This document shows, piece by piece, positions 35,664 through 47,672 of a stretch of 64,000 nucleotides of DNA (positions within the stretch are counted from its first letter, which is position 1; every line of letters begins with the position of its first letter). The position numbers were made by a program, and so were the translations under genes. The stretch lies in assembly GCA_026120035.1 (NCBI GenBank), contig JALRME010000006.1, forward strand, positions 868,001 to 932,000. Direction: 5' to 3'. Source of the DNA: Coleophoma eucalyptorum. Taxonomy: Eukaryota > Ascomycota > Leotiomycetes > Helotiales > Dermateaceae. Below the pieces are notes generated by a model, which had not been told where the DNA came from, ran no database searches, and saw nothing but the letters and a program-made list of their open reading frames with translations.

Positions 35664-36642
35664 ATGGCTCCCCCAGAGACCCAAGGAATTGAAGGATTTG
35701 CCAAGTTCGATGTCCCAGCTGCGGGCGAGGAATGCCAGACATGGTATTCCGTGTATGGGGACCTGAAAGCAGGAGTTCGGCCATTGGTGTGTCTTCACGG
35801 CGGGCCCGGGATACCACATGACTACATCTCGCCGATCAAGAACCTCGCAGCCGAGTACTCGATTCCCGTGGTCTTGTATGATCAGCTGGGCTGCGGGAGG
35901 AGCACGCATCTGCAGGGGAAGAATGGAGACGAAGGATTTTGGACTGTGGATCTCTTTCTTTCCGAGTTGGATAATCTTCTGCTGCATTTGGGGATTCGAG
36001 ATGATTATGACCTGCTGGGTCAGTCGTGGGGAGGCATGCTGGGCTCCGAACATGCTATTCGCCAACCGAAGGGCTTGAACAAGCTGATCATTGCGGATAG
36101 CCCTGCTTCAATTGGGTTATGGCTGGAAGCGGCTGCCAAGCTGCGTGCACAGCTTCCACAGGATGTGCAGGATACCTTGACAAAGCATGAGAAGGACGGT
36201 ACTACCGAGAGCGAGGAGTATGAGGAGGCTATGATGGTATTTTATGACCGGCATGCTTGTCGAGTGAAGCCTATGCCAGAGGAATTGGCGAGGAGCTTTG
36301 CATACTTGAAAGAGGATAATACGGTCTATAATACGATGTAAGTACCGTGAATTGATATAGACTCCTCGTGGGAACATGCTAATGGCATACAGGAATGGGC
36401 CGTCAGAATTTCACGTCATTGGATCTCTGAAAACCTGGTCTGTCATTGATCGAGTCCACAAAATCAAGGTTCCGACATTGTTGATCAACGGAAAGTATGA
36501 CGAGGCGACAGATGAGGTCGTAGAACCTTTCTTCAAAAGTATCGAGAAGGTGAAATGGGTCAGGTTTGCTGACTCTAGTCACATGCCTCATCTGGAAGAA
36601 GCAGAGGAGTATCTCAACGTGCTCAACAACTTCCTGAAGTAA
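35664..36642 (+). CDS. Prolyl iminopeptidase / L-amino-acid amidase-like hydrolase (peptidase S33)
   Basis: Alpha/beta hydrolase that cleaves N-terminal proline or amino-acid amides. Two exons, 35664-36337 and 36393-36642, with a 55-nt intron; 307 residues. The HGGPG oxyanion motif is at about residue 44 (VCLHGGPGIPHDY), the nucleophile elbow GQSWGG at about residue 120, and the acid and base are probably the Asp of LLINGKYDEATDE and the His of DSSHMPHLEE. The long lid region after SPASIGLW is typical of S33 proline iminopeptidases. No signal peptide, so probably cytosolic. Which substrate it prefers cannot be told. It converges with the Cut12-like gene over 300 bp. Confidence 0.88.
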
Positions 36643-36942
36643 TTCATGGAATGCAAGACTCATATCACATGTAGATATCACAACAGAAAGCAGCTAGTTG
36701 TTTTACCAGAATGTATAGTTCTGGTTGTCTTATTCATACTTGAGTGTGATAGACAATAATGTCAGGTCTCCAACCTGGACTATTCTCTATATTTTGTATC
36801 CACGGTTTAATAACAAGTCCATTGCAGAGGTTTTTGCGAAGTCCATACGCCACGCTATGCCTCAACTCCAAAGATAAATGCGCCGTCACAGCAAGGTTAA
36901 TCCCACAGAACTCGCTAAAGCACACTACGCGCAAATGCATTC
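36643..36942. other. Convergent 3' intergenic region
   Basis: 300 bp between convergent stops of the S33 hydrolase and the Cut12-like gene; nothing recognised. Confidence 0.5.
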
Positions 36943-39308
36943 TTAATTGCGTAAGTTTTCCTTGTTCCAATCCACATCTTTTGCCTTTTTATTCCTCTTT
37001 TCTGCCATTCTCTGCTCCAACCTGGCCTTGGCTGCTGCTGCACGCTCAGGGGGCAGTGTATTTCTTGCCCTGGAACCTTCAGTAGTCAGAATCTTTGTCG
37101 GAGGGAGTATGTGCCGTTCATTTCCTCCAAGACTACCGGTTGACTTCTGGTGAGAAAGGTGACCAACACGACCACCAGGGCTGTTAGTTGATCTTTGACG
37201 AGATAGTAAAGATCTGTCATTCTGTGTCTCATAATTGGTCATATCAACAGATTGAGATCTGGCAGAGAGGAATTTTGGAGGGCTGGACGGGATGTGAGTT
37301 GAGATCGGACGTGAAATCTCGCCGTTAGCCTTTCCATTGATATTTCTTCTTGGGTGTGTAGGAAGAGTCGGCTCAGGTGAAGGAAGGTCCACAAACGGGG
37401 ATTCCATTGTCAGATTAGAGAACCTATTTGCATACGGCGTGATCTTGGGGATTCCTGATGCTCTCTTACGGGGTGTGTCTTCGTCCCTTTGCCTGCTGTC
37501 CATGTCAACCGCCGCTATGCTGCTTGGCCGGCGTGGTGGAAGCCTTGACTCGGAATTGGAACGTCTCAGAGACACACCAGTTGTCGAATTAACAGGTTTG
37601 AAGGATCCAGTAGCATCTTCGGCAATATTTCGATCAGTCATTGCATTATTCCGGCCAGAAATGTTCAGTGTCGATTCCAGCTGTCTTGAGCCAGAAAATC
37701 GAGACGGGGAACCGACTCTGTGGATATCGTTATCTCTCTTGGACTCCATCAGATTGGCTTTCTCCGGGTTATCAAGAACATCTAGCTTCTCAATGATCAA
37801 TGACTTGTATGCTTGAACGGAGTCTTGGGCGTCTGAAAGCTCCTTCTCCAATCGTCGTATATGGTCCTTCTGATGAGCAGTAATATCCAAGGCATTCTGG
37901 CGAGTTGTTTTCGCAAAGTCCTTCAGCCTATCATAATCCTTCTGAAGAGCTTGCAGCGATCCTTCTTGCTCTGGATGTTGGCTTTCCAATTCCCGTCTAC
38001 GTTTCTCGCTATTGTCGAGCTCGACTTTGGTGCGTTGGAGTTCTCCCGCCAGTTTGGCATTTTCATCACTTAGTCTCAAATACTTTCTCTCTGCAGCTGA
38101 GAGATCCAGTCGCAGAGTACGTGCTTCATCACGGAATTTCGTCATCTCTCTGAGCTGTTCCCTCACTCTCTTGAGCTCTTTCTGCATCTCAGAGGAAAAC
38201 CGGTCTGGCATGGAGTATCTTCGTTCATCCGCATTAGTATCGATTTTGCCTCCTTGAGCTTTATACTCTACTTTGAGATCATCAACTAGCGCTTTGTATT
38301 GCGCCACCAATGTCTTCTGTCGCTCCAGCTCGTTGGTCAAAGAAGTCGAGTTGTTGTCGCTCTCTGATTGACTGGCCATAACTTGTGCGGAAAGCTCTGA
38401 CATCTTTTCTTCCATATTGGCAACCTTTCGTTGCTCTTCCTTCAGTCTTTCTCCAAGGTCAATTGCTTCGGCGTCCTTCTTCTTGGCGTATGATTTGGCC
38501 AAGTGCTTGTATTTCAGTAGCTTCTTCATTTCGGACTTTGCTTCTTCGTGATATTGATCATACTCCGACTTCCAGTATCTGCCTGATTGAGAATGCGGTT
38601 CATTCAGGTCCAGCGTTACATCACCATCAAAGTCATCTCTAGGTATTCTCTCCCTCGAAATCCTGCCTGATCTTGCTTCCTCTCTGTCCAATGCCATACT
38701 CTGCTGTTTAGAGCTTGGGCTTCCAGTAGTGTCCCCATTGATCTCTGATTCATGGACCTCATGCCTAAGACCGCTCTTACCTTGAGTCATCCTATCCGAT
38801 CTTCCTTCACGAACCTTCTCCAGCGTACGCGTTAACGATGTCTTTCTAGCAGACCTATCCTCTGACTTCGCAGACCAAGGACTAGGGAATTTTCCTGGGC
38901 AGTCATCTGGAACACCACTCTGTCCGCCTTTATCTTTGCCTCCATAGTCGCGTACTTCATTGTGGAAAGAAACAGTCTTTCGACGAGCTGCCGCGGTACC
39001 CGGGGTCATGAGGATCCCAGCAGGTTTAGCTGGAGAGTTGTTGCGACCTCCAGACTCCATATCGCCAGGTTCCAAATCCTTCCTTTGCTTGTCTAGTTCC
39101 AGGAAGGTATCGTCATTCGGTGGCGCTGGGGTTCCGAAGAAAGCTGATTTCAATGCGCGTGCCGCAAACACAGGAGCAGGAGTTTCAGGGGGTTCTTGAT
39201 CAACTATAGACATATACATGTAAGTATGAGCTTGTACGGAATTTTGTCGCACTCACCATCCACGCGCCGCAAGTCTTCTGAAGACTTTCCTAGCCACCAA
39301 TTGAGCAT
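36943..39308 (-). CDS. cut12: Spindle pole body-associated Cut12-domain protein
   Basis: Probable structural/regulatory protein of the spindle pole body. Two exons on the minus strand: 39308-39257 (52 nt) and 39203-36943; 770 residues. Splicing gives MLNWWLGKSSEDLRRVDVDQ followed by PPETPAPVFAARALKSAFFGTP, the N-terminal signature I associate with fungal Cut12-domain proteins. A long coiled coil occupies about residues 240-490 (rich in Leu, Lys, Glu, Arg; no Pro). The C-terminal third is Ser/Pro-rich and low-complexity, with several SP/TP sites that could be Cdk targets, and ends in a basic helix (AAAAKARLEQRMAEKRNKKAKD). The assignment rests on the N-terminal signature and overall architecture. 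Divergent from ORC2. Confidence 0.75.
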
Positions 39309-39653
39309 CCTTCTTCACTATTCTAATTAAGAATATGAGAAAGCTTCCAGAATCAAATGCATGCCATATGGGCGATTTTTTGTTGCGCTGAAAATCAATT
39401 GCTAAGTTTTGAAGAGGATTGGTTGCTTCAATGTTTACTTCTGACTGAGTGGGACGCGCCTGACCGTGACCGACAGCTTGCGCCGGAAGAACAAGTAGCC
39501 GATAATCCCTGCAATCGCGTTCACCTATGCAGTGCGCGTTACGAAGAGCTGTAAAAAGTCGTCGAATTTGAAGAATGATAAAAGAAGTAGGTCCTCGAAT
39601 ATTTGAACGCAGTTTGAGGTTCTGAACTGACATTTATGCTAGCATAGGAAAAA
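39309..39653. promoter_or_regulatory. Bidirectional promoter Cut12-like / ORC2 with three ACGCG cores
   Basis: 345 bp between divergent ATGs. ACGCG occurs at 39454-39458 and, on the other strand, at 39516-39520 and 39535-39539. ACGCG is the core of the MluI cell-cycle box bound by MBF-type factors (ACGCGT), which drive G1/S genes. Both neighbours are cell-cycle genes. Confidence 0.5.
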
Positions 39654-41616
39654 ATGAAGCGAAAGAAGTCTTTCGAAGATGCGGAGGGGGAATTGTCCAA
39701 CGGGGATGCACCATCGCCAGGGTTACTATCAGGCACCGAGGACGTCGAGATGCACGGTGCAATGGACGGGACTCCTTCAAAGAAGAGATCGTCTATCAAC
39801 AGAAGTATGAGTAGGAGCTTGACGCCTAGTGTTGGCCCTACAAGAGCCGTATCCGCCAGCAGAGAAGCTGAAGAAAATGGTTCAGCGACCAAGTCGAATG
39901 CGCCGGTCAAGAAAATAAGCCGGGAATTGGCTCGACTTCAGTGGGAGTCTGAAGGAGTCAAGATGAGCAAGACAAGAGTTGAAGATACTGTCGTAGAAGT
40001 TGAGGGAGAAGACTATATGGATGAGCTTTCAGGACCAGATCAAATTGGCACTCCCTCCAAGAGGACTCCGATGCGTCCTGGCAGTGCTTCTAAAGGACAG
40101 GGCATTGGGACTACTCCTACCAAGTCAACAGTAAGGAAAAATCTGTTTTCTACGCCAATAAAGACGAATGGCATTGGTAAGGGAACGCCAACATCAACGC
40201 CAAAATTCCACCCTACTGCCGATCGGTCAGCCAGGAGAAAGACGACTAAAACACTGATTGAGAGGACTATATTGGGAAACACTAGTGACAACGAAGAAGA
40301 AGAAGCGAGTTTGTTGCAGGATATTTATGGCTCAGATGAGGAAAACGAAATTGCTCAAGGAGATGTTCCAGGTACGGTGAGTGAGGCTGTTGAGGTCCTT
40401 GCTACGCCCTCAAAGAGAGGAAGAGGCCGGCCACCTGGTTCAAAATCAAAGCCGCGAGAACCATCACCACTTCCTCAAAACCTTGGTCCACCTGAGTTGT
40501 ACTTTGCGCAGAATCGAGGCAAGGTTCAAACATCCAATAATACCCTTGCCTCCTTGTCATTGCTCGACCACGAAGAATACTTCAGTCTCATCCGTAACCA
40601 CGATGATCCACACACGAATGACATTCAATTTTTGCAAGATACACATGCTGGCTCCTTCAATCAATGGCAATTTGAACTCAACCAAGATTTCAACATATGC
40701 ATCTATGGGTGGGGCTCGAAACGAGAACTCTTGTCGAAGTTTGCCGACCACTTGTACAATACCTACGATGATCCTGAGAAGAACAAGATTGTTGTTGTCA
40801 ATGGTTATGTCTCTACCCTAACGGTCAAAGATGTGCTGAACACTGTTGCTGCAGCTGTAGCAGATCGTGGGCAGAAGTTAGGTTCTCAACCAGCTGAAAT
40901 GCTTGAGACTCTGGTAGGACTTCTTGAAAGGGATCCAACTCGACACGTAACGCTAATAATCAATTCAATTGATGGAAATCCACTGCGCCGGCCGAGTACG
41001 CAAACAGTTCTTGCTCGCTTAGCGTCACATCCTCAGATCAGTCTGGTAGCCTCGGCGGACCATCCATCATTCCCCCTGTTGTGGGATACGTCTCTTCGTT
41101 CGACGTACAATTTCCTTTTCCACGATTGTACCACTTTCCAGCCATACGCTGTTGAGATTGACGTTGTGGATGAAGTGAATGAACTACTAGGAAGAAGCGG
41201 AAGACGAGTTGGTGGGAAGGAAGGAGTTAGCTTTGTGCTAAAGAGTCTGCCAGAGAACGCCAAGAACTTGTTCCGTGTTCTAGTGGCGGAGCAACTGATT
41301 GGCATGAGTGAAGACGACGACATGGAAGATGATGATAATGATAAACGGAATGGCAATCAAGAGGTTGGCGTTGAGTATAGGGTGTTGTACAACAAAGCAG
41401 CCGAGGAATTTATCTGCAGCAACGAAATGAATTTCAGGACACTTCTGAAAGAGTAAGCCCCAACCCTTTAGTACACTCACAGAATCGTTATTAATTTTTT
41501 TCAGATTTCATGACCATCAGATGATAGAGAGCAGAAAGGATGCTTTAGGAACGGAAATACTGTCTGTGCCATTCCGAAAAGAAGAATTAGAGACGATACT
41601 AGAAGATATTTCATGA
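39654..41616 (+). CDS. ORC2: Origin recognition complex subunit 2
   Basis: Subunit of the ORC that marks replication origins. Two exons, 39654-41452 and 41505-41616; 636 residues. The N-terminal 250 residues are disordered, basic and Ser/Thr/Pro-rich. An AT-hook follows (TPSKRGRGRPPGSKSK, about residues 252-267), then the conserved Orc2 domain: YFAQNRGKVQTSNNTLASLSLLDHEEYF, FNICIYGWGSKRELLSKFADHLY, VVVNGYVSTLTVKDVL, and HVTLIINSIDGNPLRR. It has an AAA+-like fold without a functional Walker A, as usual in Orc2. A winged-helix region closes the protein; the intron lies near its end (LLKE|FHDHQM). Shares a promoter region with the Cut12-like gene. Confidence 0.95.
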
Positions 41617-42497
41617 AGGATTCCAGTATACTCAATTCTTCTCTTTGTCCGGTATTTATACCATACTACATTGGGCATATATATGCATAGCGGGGCGTTC
41701 AGGAAGCTCTTTTGAGTCCGCACGATTGATTCATAGAAAAAAAAGCACTTGGACGGAAACACGAGGTTCAAAAGGTAGAATACAAGCAGTAATACCACAG
41801 TACATATTAGAAAAACCTTCTGAGCGTCAAATGAACCATATTACAAGGAATATCCGCTCGTCATCCCAGTCGAAATGGTTCCTCTTTATCAAGCTTTCAA
41901 AATCTAGGTACAAATCATAACGTAAGGAGGTACATCTTCATGTCAGCCAGAGCCAAAAATTCCACGTTAGCGAATCAACACCCCGCATAATACAGCTGCC
42001 TAAAAAACCAAAAACTGGCACAACGCGCAAGGCAGAAACGAGCCCAATAGGGAAAACCGTCCTTCAGGCTACGGTCATGTTACGAGACAAGTCAAATGCT
42101 TATGTGTCTATGTTGTGCCTGAATTTCTCGGGGATGGGTTGCGAATGGTGTGTATATGCATCTTGGAGCGTGTGGTATATGGTTCACGTGCGGCTGATAA
42201 GGGAGGATTCGGGAGGAATATAAGACGGGCAAATAGGTAGATGTTCAGGCTGTGTGCTTTGCGTATCTGCGCTCGTGGAAGTATTTCGCATCTTATCTCT
42301 GTGTTGGTTCTACAATATATATATTGCTTTGGTTTGCTTGCGAATGAAACTTACATTATTTTGACGTGCCTTACCTTATTTATTGCTTTGCTCTCTTTCA
42401 CTCTTCCAGACCATACTTTGAATTTTTAACCAAAGCAAGTCTGAGGCCTTGTTCCCAGTTTGGTGATTGCGATAAATTTGCGCACATCGATATCGAG
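41617..42497. other. Intergenic region ORC2 / V-ATPase c
   Basis: 881 bp with the ORC2 3' region and V-ATPase c promoter; a TATATATA word occurs near 42317. No gene supported. Confidence 0.5.
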
Positions 42498-43301
42498 ATG
42501 GATCAAGATAGATGGTACAGCATCACCGTTCCCAAGGTCGTCCTTCAGAATGCCTACTAACTCGGTGTGCTTCACAGTCCTGTGTACGCTGTCAGTACTC
42601 TTTCCTCTTCTCTCCCCTAGCCGTATCTGACAATCATAACCACGAAGTCCTTCTTTGGTATGATGGGCTGTAGCTTAGCCATCACACTCGGCTGCCTCGG
42701 CGCTGCATACGGTACGGCGAAGAGCAGTATAGGTATATCGGCAGTTAGCGTTATGCATCCCGATATGATGGTGAGGAGTATGCATAGCCATTGTGATGGG
42801 AAAAAAATATAAGGCAACGATATACTGATCTCGCTTGAAAATATATAGACTTGATGCCAGTCGTACTTTCAGGTATCCTAGGCATCTATGGCCTGGTTGT
42901 TTCCGTCATCATTTCGACCAACTTGAAGGAGAAGTCAGCACTGCACACGAATTTCTTGCAGTTGGGTGCTGGATTGTCGGTGGGGTTGAGCTGTCTAAGT
43001 GCTGGGTATGTATAGGAAGCCCTGCGGAAACGAATAAATATCAGGAGTCGGTGCTGATCTTTGGTTGAAGAATGACCATTGGTATCGCGGGTGATGCTGG
43101 TGTCAGAGGAAGTGCTCAGCAGCCCCGACTTTACGTTGGCATGATGTTGATTCTCATCTTTGCTGAGGTTCTTGGTGAGTCGTGCCTAGGCATAGACTTA
43201 TTGCTTGTCGTAATATTAACATCAGTGTAGGCATCTATGGCTTGATCGTTGCCTTGTTAATGTTGACTGAGAGTACGAACAATGTGACTATGTGCATGTG
43301 A
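42498..43301 (+). CDS. VMA3: V-type H+-ATPase proteolipid subunit c (Vma3-like)
   Basis: Membrane ring subunit of the vacuolar proton pump. Six exons: 42498-42514, 42578-42590, 42648-42777, 42849-43005, 43071-43174 and 43231-43301; 163 residues, the normal length. Exon 1 is 17 nt and exon 2 only 13 nt; together they give MDQDRCPVYA, matching the conserved CPVYAPFFG start. Four membrane helices follow: [55 protein letters not shown] and [22 protein letters not shown]. The proton-carrying Glu is residue 138. Several usually conserved positions differ (YASFFG for YAPFFG, GMTIG for GFAIG), so it may be a diverged paralogue. It resembles subunit c more than c' (Vma11). Confidence 0.88.
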
Positions 43302-45446
43302 GGTTACCGTGGCGATATTTTGCATGATATGGCGAAGGGTAATGGATAGTTCATTGTTCATTATTTGCAGCGATGGCTGTGGTCTTGGCCTCACAGACCA
43401 TCTGCATGTACCAATCTCAATCTATCTGAGAGACTATCACCAGGGCAAGTTTTTCTCCGATATCCGGCATGAGTTTTACATTTTGTGACGAACACTTGCT
43501 CGCGAAAAGGTTCGGACGCAGAGGATTGCACTCATTGGTGACGCCTCCCTTGGAAGTCGTCTCGAAGGTTCGGATGAGCGGCTTGCCGTTGGTCAATGCG
43601 ATGAAGGAAGTAAAGTCAAGCATAGCAAAGGGACGACCACGATAAAAATCGATATTAAGCCAAGGGAAGCAGGAACGAAGCGAACTCTCACTGGTAATGC
43701 CTTTGATCTGTAATAACAGCATGTTCTTAGAATAATGGTCCTATATTGACGAACGAGAAATTGCATCATTCCGATATAGCAACCAGCTCAAGTCCCGGGA
43801 TGTGGCCATGACGTTGCCACGTATGATTGCCAATACCCTTGGACTTGGAATTTTTCTCGGTATTTCTTGGGCCAAGATGCCCAGCCACTCGTGCTGATAC
43901 TTTGGCAGGGTCTGATATGATGAAGTTGATGGTGCTGTACGCAAATACAGTGGGAAGATACAGCACCTTCCGGATTTAGTGACGGGGCTTTACGCTTGGT
44001 GTCTTGGTGTCTGCTTCGCTCCATTCCCTTGCGACTCTTCAACCTTCATCCACAATGTGAACAACATCATCATCATGACATACTTTATGGAGTACGAGCA
44101 TCTTGAGACTGCAATCACACTGGCAGTGAAGCATGTATTTCGCGACCGACCCCATGCTTACCTCACACAGCGCGTGGCTGTGTACAAAAGCGTTAAGAAC
44201 GCGTTTCTTGCGATCCACCAGAAGTGCGCGAGGGTCGCCTTTTTGTACAGATCTGTCTCATCGCCCCAAGTGGCAGCAGGTACTTGCGACCAAACATCGT
44301 CTACCAACATTGGGATGCGATGACACTTGCGGGTGAGGGCGACGGATGGTTGGCACGTCGCGAGCTGGGCCACTGACGGACACGCATCCGTAGTGACTGG
44401 GCCAGACAGTGCAGGTTTGCGTGCTTGTATCAGCTTGACTTCACGTTTCACAGGCCATTTCCCGGCAGCTGCAATACGCAAATCAGACCCTGGGCCAAGG
44501 ATTGCGGTGCCTGAGCACAGTCCATAGGCACCAACCACAGCCCATCGCCCTTCGGAGCTATGGGCTCGGAAACGGTGGGAGATCAAGTCGATCTTTTAAT
44601 AGCGTCCCAGCAAGGTCTGACGAACAGAGCACCATGATTGTCTCCAGGGATTGCGTAACACGTCTTCGCTTGTTCCCCACTTGCGAGGCTTGCCGCGTTG
44701 CACAGCTGCATCTGACTGGTTGAGCCGTCTGCTGCTGGATCTTTCGGCCGTCGTCTCAGAGGCCGCGTCACTTGGCCGAAAGTCCACATCTTTCTGTAGG
44801 AATCCCCTTGACGAACCATTTTGCCAAGCTCCTCAAGTATCCCATCCCCTCAGTCTTTTTCATCTTTCTTCTAGCTGGTCTATGCATCTAAACAACTTTG
44901 GCGGCTCTTTCTCTCCTGGTTTTCATTTCCTAAGCCTGTTTAGTCGACAATATCCATCTTTTCTGCTTACCGACCTACTCTTCATATCATTGTTGCATTT
45001 GGAGGCTGCGCGTCCTCGGGAGCACTATACCTCCTTCACTCCCACCTCAGCCTTACAACCATAACTTCTCTTCCCGAAATACTCTCCAATCCTTCAGACT
45101 GCGCCGGATTGTACAAAGCCACAATTTGCCATCCTGCTTATACTCCGTCGATTCCCTGCTGGCGTCCGTCAGGCTATATACACTTCTACGTCTTTTATTT
45201 GGCTAAACCGATATCCGTCTCTCGTCACTTTTGATCATCGCATACCACGCCACACGCTATAAATTTACTGCGCCATCACTGTACAAGTGAGATCCACAGC
45301 ACGGATCGGCAACGATTATTAGTAGAATAGGTGGTCCACGTCAGCTTCACCACTTAAGGACAGGAATAATTCATATACCATCGCCATATTCTGCAATTTC
45401 GTCGCCCAAGATTTAGCATCTAACATTCAGTGCCGATTTTGTAATC
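43302..45446. other. 2.1-kb region with unassigned minus-strand frames
   Basis: No gene can be supported. A minus-strand frame at 43722-43417, preceded by an acceptor-like TTATTACAG, encodes a protein-like stretch (WLNIDFYRGRPFAMLDFTSF), and another minus frame at 43966-43766 reads FIISDPAKVSARVAGHLGPRN; they do not join in one frame. The right part is the aspartic protease promoter, rich in C and T. Confidence 0.4.
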
Positions 45447-46948
45447 ATGAAGACTGTAACAACATTCGCCCTTGCGGCAGGAATACTCTCAGCACTCACG
45501 GAAGGGATTCAATTACAGAAGAGAACGGACGGACTTCCACGGGTCGTTGGATTTCCCACCCAGCGAAAAAGCATTCCAGATCCGGTACGAAGAGACAAGA
45601 TTCGACGGAGGTCAAGTACAGTGACTGCGAGTTTGGACAACCAGGTACGAGGCGTCCTTCAAATTTGCATGGCCCTTCTCTTGCTAATGCCGTACAGGAA
45701 ACATTATACTTCGCAAACGCTACTTTAGGAACACCAGCTCAATCATTACGGTTACATCTTGACACGGGAAGCAGTGACCTTTGGGTGAACACACCAACAT
45801 CAACCATCTGCTCAAAGAAGGGAAGTGCATGTTCGTATGCGGGAACCTACACTGCGAACTCATCGTCAACATATTCATATGTCTCGAGCGTTTTCAACAT
45901 CTCATATGTGGATGGCTCCGGTGCCTCTGGAGATTATGCTACTGATACATTTACGATTGGTGGAACGTCGTTAGATTCGTTACAGTTCGGTATCGGTTAC
46001 ACGAGTTCCTCAAGTGAAGGTATTTTGGGAATTGGGTACGAGCTCAACGAGGTTCAAGTCGGACGGGCTGGACTTGCAGCATATGCCAACTTGCCTGCTC
46101 AACTTGTAGCCGATGGCCTCATCCAGTCAAACGCTTACAGCTTGTGGTTGAATGATCTCGATGCTAGCACTGGTAGCATTCTTTTCGGAGGCGTTGATAC
46201 TGCTCAGTATACTGGATCATTGGAGACTCTTCCGGTTCAGAAGGAAGCCGGCAACTACTACGAGTTTCTTGTTACTTTGACCAAGGTTACCCTGGGAAAC
46301 ACCGTCGTTGCAGAGAACCAGGCCCTCGCAGTCCTGCTTGATTCCGGAACTTCTCTTACTTATTTGCCAGATTCAATGGCTGAGGCTATCTACGAGCAAG
46401 TTGGCGCGCAATACGATTCCTCCGAAGGTGCTGCTTACGTTCCATGCTCCCTTGCATCAAACACGTCCGCCGTTGACTTCACCTTCACATCGCTTGTTAT
46501 CTCGGTGCCAATGGACGAACTTGTCTTGGAAGTAGGCACCACTACAGGACAACAACTCACCTTTACTGATGGCACGGCCGCCTGCCTTTTTGGAATCGCA
46601 CCAGCGGGATCGTCCACTTCAGTCCTTGGTGACACCTTCCTCCGATCTGCTTATGTTGTTTACGACCTCGCAAACAACGAGATCTCCATGGCCCAGACCA
46701 TTTTCAATGCCACGACTACCAGCGTGGTCGAGATCACAACCGGTACAACTGCCGTTCCAGACGCCACTGCCGTCGCCAATGCCGCCACTGCCACTGCAGG
46801 TGTTGATTCTGGGTCTGGTCTCTCAGGAACAGCAACTGTTGGATTGGGTACGAGCGCTACTGGAAAGAGTTTTGCTCCCATTAGAGCAGCTCCTATCGGT
46901 GCGGTTGCTGGTGTCGCAGCAGCTGGAATGATCTTTGGAGCGATGTAG
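45447..46948 (+). CDS. Secreted, probably GPI-anchored aspartic protease (yapsin/OpsB-like)
   Basis: Pepsin-family protease (A1) of the cell surface or secretory path. Two exons, 45447-45644 and 45698-46948, with a 53-nt intron; 482 residues. Signal peptide MKTVTTFALAAGILSALTEG, then a prosegment with basic sites (LQKR, VRRDK, IRRRS) that fit kexin processing. Both catalytic motifs are present: LDTGSSDLWV and LLDSGTSLTYLP. Cysteines flank the flap region (TICSKKGSACSYAG), as in yapsins. The end is a Ser/Thr/Ala-rich stretch followed by a hydrophobic tail (AVAGVAAAGMIFGAM), suited to GPI attachment. Single-copy here; its specificity for basic residues is family knowledge only. Confidence 0.92.
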
Positions 46949-47624
46949 ATTGACGGTGCTTCAACGACTGGACGAGACTACGAGCGATTTCTTTGAATTG
47001 CACATTTATTTTTTGATTAATGAGCGCGCAGCATATTAGATGGTGGCCCGGCATTTAGGCCTGAGAGTATTGCATCTTTGGTGCATTTGGCGTTATTACT
47101 ATGTGGGTATGATATGGGACAGGCAAGACAGATACATAACCAAAACAAAGATTTCAGCATTATTTGGTTTTCTTTCGTTTATACGCCATTTTGGATTGGG
47201 GTTTTCTGGGACAAGATATGGGATACGAGCTGTTGCGAAAAGACTTCTTGACGGCATCTTCACTCTCATTGTGTTCGGTAGCATTTGGCAGGCATTGGGT
47301 GGGAGTTTTATTGTTCCATTGCAAATACCCTTAAACAAATTCTTCATTTCTTTCTAGGATCTATGTATATAGTCAATCACTGACAGCATATTCAAGAATG
47401 AAGATCTTCAGAAAAAAACCCATGCCTTGGCTCCTTAATTGCTATACTTTGGTGTACTATTCCATTTCAGGATAATATTGGGGGTGGCGGGTGCAAAATG
47501 TGTAACGCTGGACGAAAGGTACTCATGGTTCGAACCCTATTCGGTCATGGTCAACGTAATGCCATGCGATCATAACCACTGCTATTCAACGCCTCTAACA
47601 CATGTTTCACATCCCTACCTACCA

Positions 47625-47672
47625 GATCCAACCCCGGATCCAACACTAGATCCAGCACTAGATCCAACCCGC
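47625..47672. repeat. 12-bp tandem repeat, four units
   Basis: Units GATCCAACCCCG, GATCCAACACTA, GATCCAGCACTA and GATCCAACCCGC. In one plus-strand frame they would encode DPTP/DPTL/DPAL/DPTR, but that frame has no other support as a gene. Confidence 0.85.

Noticed and set aside
42648..43301. Assignment of the proteolipid as subunit c' (Vma11)
   Set aside because: The CPVYA start and the [10 protein letters not shown] and GDAGVRG-QQPRL segments fit subunit c better than c'.
43979..44323. Plus-strand frame of 114 codons
   Set aside because: No domain, no homology recognised by eye, and overlapping frames on the other strand are just as open.
47520..47550. tRNA T-arm-like word GGTTCGAACCC
   Set aside because: No matching acceptor stem or other arms nearby.
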